From: Pelomonas lactea
Lineage (GTDB): Bacteria > Pseudomonadota > Gammaproteobacteria > Burkholderiales > Burkholderiaceae_C
Direction of reading: 5' to 3'
Length of the DNA stretch: 64,000 bases
NCBI RefSeq assembly: GCF_043555885.1
Contig: NZ_JBIGHX010000003.1
Coordinates: 372,001-436,000, forward strand
Shown here: in pieces, positions 63,062 to 64,000 of the stretch
Numbering within the stretch: position 1 is the first letter of the stretch
How the letters are laid out: each line of letters starts with the position of its first letter
Program-made: the position numbers and the translations under genes
The notes under the pieces: generated by a model
What the model saw: the letters and a program-made list of their open reading frames with translations, nothing else
Told to the model about the DNA's origin: nothing
The model's database searches: none

Positions 63062-64000
63062 TCAGGCGTGCAGCGGCAGGTCCACGCGTGCGTCCAGCCC
63101 GACGACGCGGCCGCCGTCCACGCGGTTGCCGAGCGTGATCTGCCCGCCCAGCGAATGCACCAGGGCCTGGCAGATGGCCAGGCCCAGCCCCGAGCCCTCG
63201 CTCCCCTCGCCGACGGCGAACGGCAGGAACAGGCGTTGCTGCTGCTCGGGCGTCAGGCCCGGGCCACCGTCCGCGATCAGCAACCGCGCCGAACCGGCCT
63301 GCACCGTCAGCGCGATGGCGAGCCGGCCGCCGGCCGGCGTGTGCTGGATCGCGTTGTGCAGCAGGTTGCGCGTCAGCTCGCGCAGCGCCCATTCGTGGCT
63401 GGCGATGGGCGCAGCTTCGGTGTGGATGTCGAAGTCCAGCCGCTGCTTGGCAATCAGCGGTGCCAGGTCCAGCGCCATCGCGCGCACGATGTCGGCCCAG
63501 TCCAGCACCGGCATGTCGTCGCGCTGCTGGCGCATCTGCTCGGCACGGGCCAGCGCCAGCATCTGCGTGGCCAGCTGCGTGGCGCGGGCCACGGTGGTGT
63601 CGATCTCGGCCAGCGCCTGCTGCGGCTCCACGTCGCCCTGGCGGGCCGACTGCACCTGCACCTTCAGCACGGCCAGCGGCGTGCGCAGCTGGTGCGAGGC
63701 GTCGCGCACGAAGCGCTTCTGGTGCTCCAGCAGCCGGGCCTGGCGGTCCAGCGCGTCGTTGGTGGCGACGATGAGCGGCGCCAGCTCGGCCGGCAGGCCC
63801 GGTGCCTGCAGCGGGCTGAGGTCGTCGGCGTCACGCTCGCGCAGCGCGGCGCTGAGTTCCCGCACCGGGCGCGTTGCGCGCTGCACGACGGCCCACACGA
63901 CGACGGCGATGATGCCCAGCAGCGCCGCCTGCCGCCACAGCGTGTGCAGCAGCACCTGGCGCGCGAGGCTGCGGCGCAGCGCCAGCGTCTCGGCCACCTG
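63062..64000 (-). CDS. TctE/QseC-type sensor histidine kinase, partial
   Basis: The frame enters from beyond base 64000, so the N-terminus is missing; about 313 residues are present, through the true C-terminus. Visible parts are the end of the periplasmic domain (VAETLALRRSLARQV), a membrane segment (LLGIIAVVVWAVVQ), a HAMP region (RATRPVRELSAALRER) and HisKA with VRDASHQLRTPLAVLK. An ATPase domain follows with RNLLHNAIQHTPAGG, DGGPGL and GSGLGLAIC. The VAETL pattern next to the membrane is typical of TctE-like kinases for tricarboxylates. The partner regulator would lie outside the window. Confidence 0.92.
   Translation of the reverse strand, partial: QVAETLALRRSLARQVLLHTLWRQAALLGIIAVVVWAVVQRATRPVRELSAALRERDADDLSPLQAPGLPAELAPLIVATNDALDRQARLLEHQKRFVRDASHQLRTPLAVLKVQVQSARQGDVEPQQALAEIDTTVARATQLATQMLALARAEQMRQQRDDMPVLDWADIVRAMALDLAPLIAKQRLDFDIHTEAAPIASHEWALRELTRNLLHNAIQHTPAGGRLAIALTVQAGSARLLIADGGPGLTPEQQQRLFLPFAVGEGSEGSGLGLAICQALVHSLGGQITLGNRVDGGRVVGLDARVDLPLHA

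Overview
This is a 64-kb stretch of GC-rich chromosome (roughly 68-70% G+C by eye) from a betaproteobacterium of the order Burkholderiales. It is most like the Roseateles/Mitsuaria/Rubrivivax/Leptothrix group (Sphaerotilaceae). That placement rests on the class I phaC-phaA-phaB order, the DUF2782-thrB-BPSS1780 cluster beside polA, the yebC-purD-hemF-nadD-rsfS-rlmH-maf-rng run, and high-GC codon use. I infer it from gene content and did not test it with a search. The window is almost entirely chromosomal housekeeping and metabolic DNA. I see no rRNA, insertion sequence, prophage or CRISPR array. Genes are tightly packed, and many neighbours are coupled by ATGA, GTGA or TGATG overlaps.

Layout. 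1-7.2 kb: a truncated PhoX-type phosphatase, a leftward DUF2782-thrB-BPSS1780 cluster, rightward polA, then a Phd-type antitoxin with a zeta-like P-loop kinase toxin. 7.2-15 kb: a LuxR-type regulator with an atypical receiver domain, a DUF3592 protein, and a purine catabolism block (xdhA-xdhB with a peptidoglycan-amidase lipoprotein overlapping xdhB, and guaD divergent from xdhA). 15-19.5 kb: a signalling island (CheW, a single-domain response regulator, an HD-GYP phosphodiesterase, a PAS histidine kinase) plus an orphan solute-binding protein. 19.5-21.7 kb: NUDIX hydrolase, maleylacetoacetate isomerase, PgeF and a small membrane protein. 21.8-25.7 kb: the polyhydroxybutyrate operon phaC-phaA-phaB with a strong terminator.

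25.7-36 kb: DbpA helicase, glnS, several uncharacterised small or membrane proteins, a ribbon-helix-helix-like protein with a palindromic upstream site, a LytS/LytTR two-component pair, and a HerA-like ATPase. 36-43.5 kb: a nine-gene rightward run (yebC, purD, acyltransferase, hemF, nadD, rsfS, rlmH, maf, rng). 43.6-47.4 kb: tolB-pal-cpoB-tcdA, then two tRNA-Lys genes (TTT and CTT), each with its own -10 box, and a terminator. 47.5-53.5 kb: a coiled-coil membrane protein, a divergent LysR/metallo-beta-lactamase pair with an operator-like palindrome cluster, a binding-protein/permease fusion and a second binding protein. 53.6-62.1 kb: one 2,839-residue cyclic beta-1,2-glucan synthase-like enzyme. 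The window ends with a small hypothetical protein, a thioredoxin-like protein and a truncated TctE-type sensor kinase.

The most unusual signal is a 129-bp hairpin-rich repeat present twice: between phaC and phaA (23471-23599), and in reverse orientation between the ribbon-helix-helix gene and a membrane-protein gene (32064-32192). The copies align without gaps at 110/129 identities. Eight of the 19 differences form four compensatory base-pair changes in two stems, which points to selection on a folded structure. Each copy begins at, or within a few bases of, a stop codon, in the same orientation relative to transcription.
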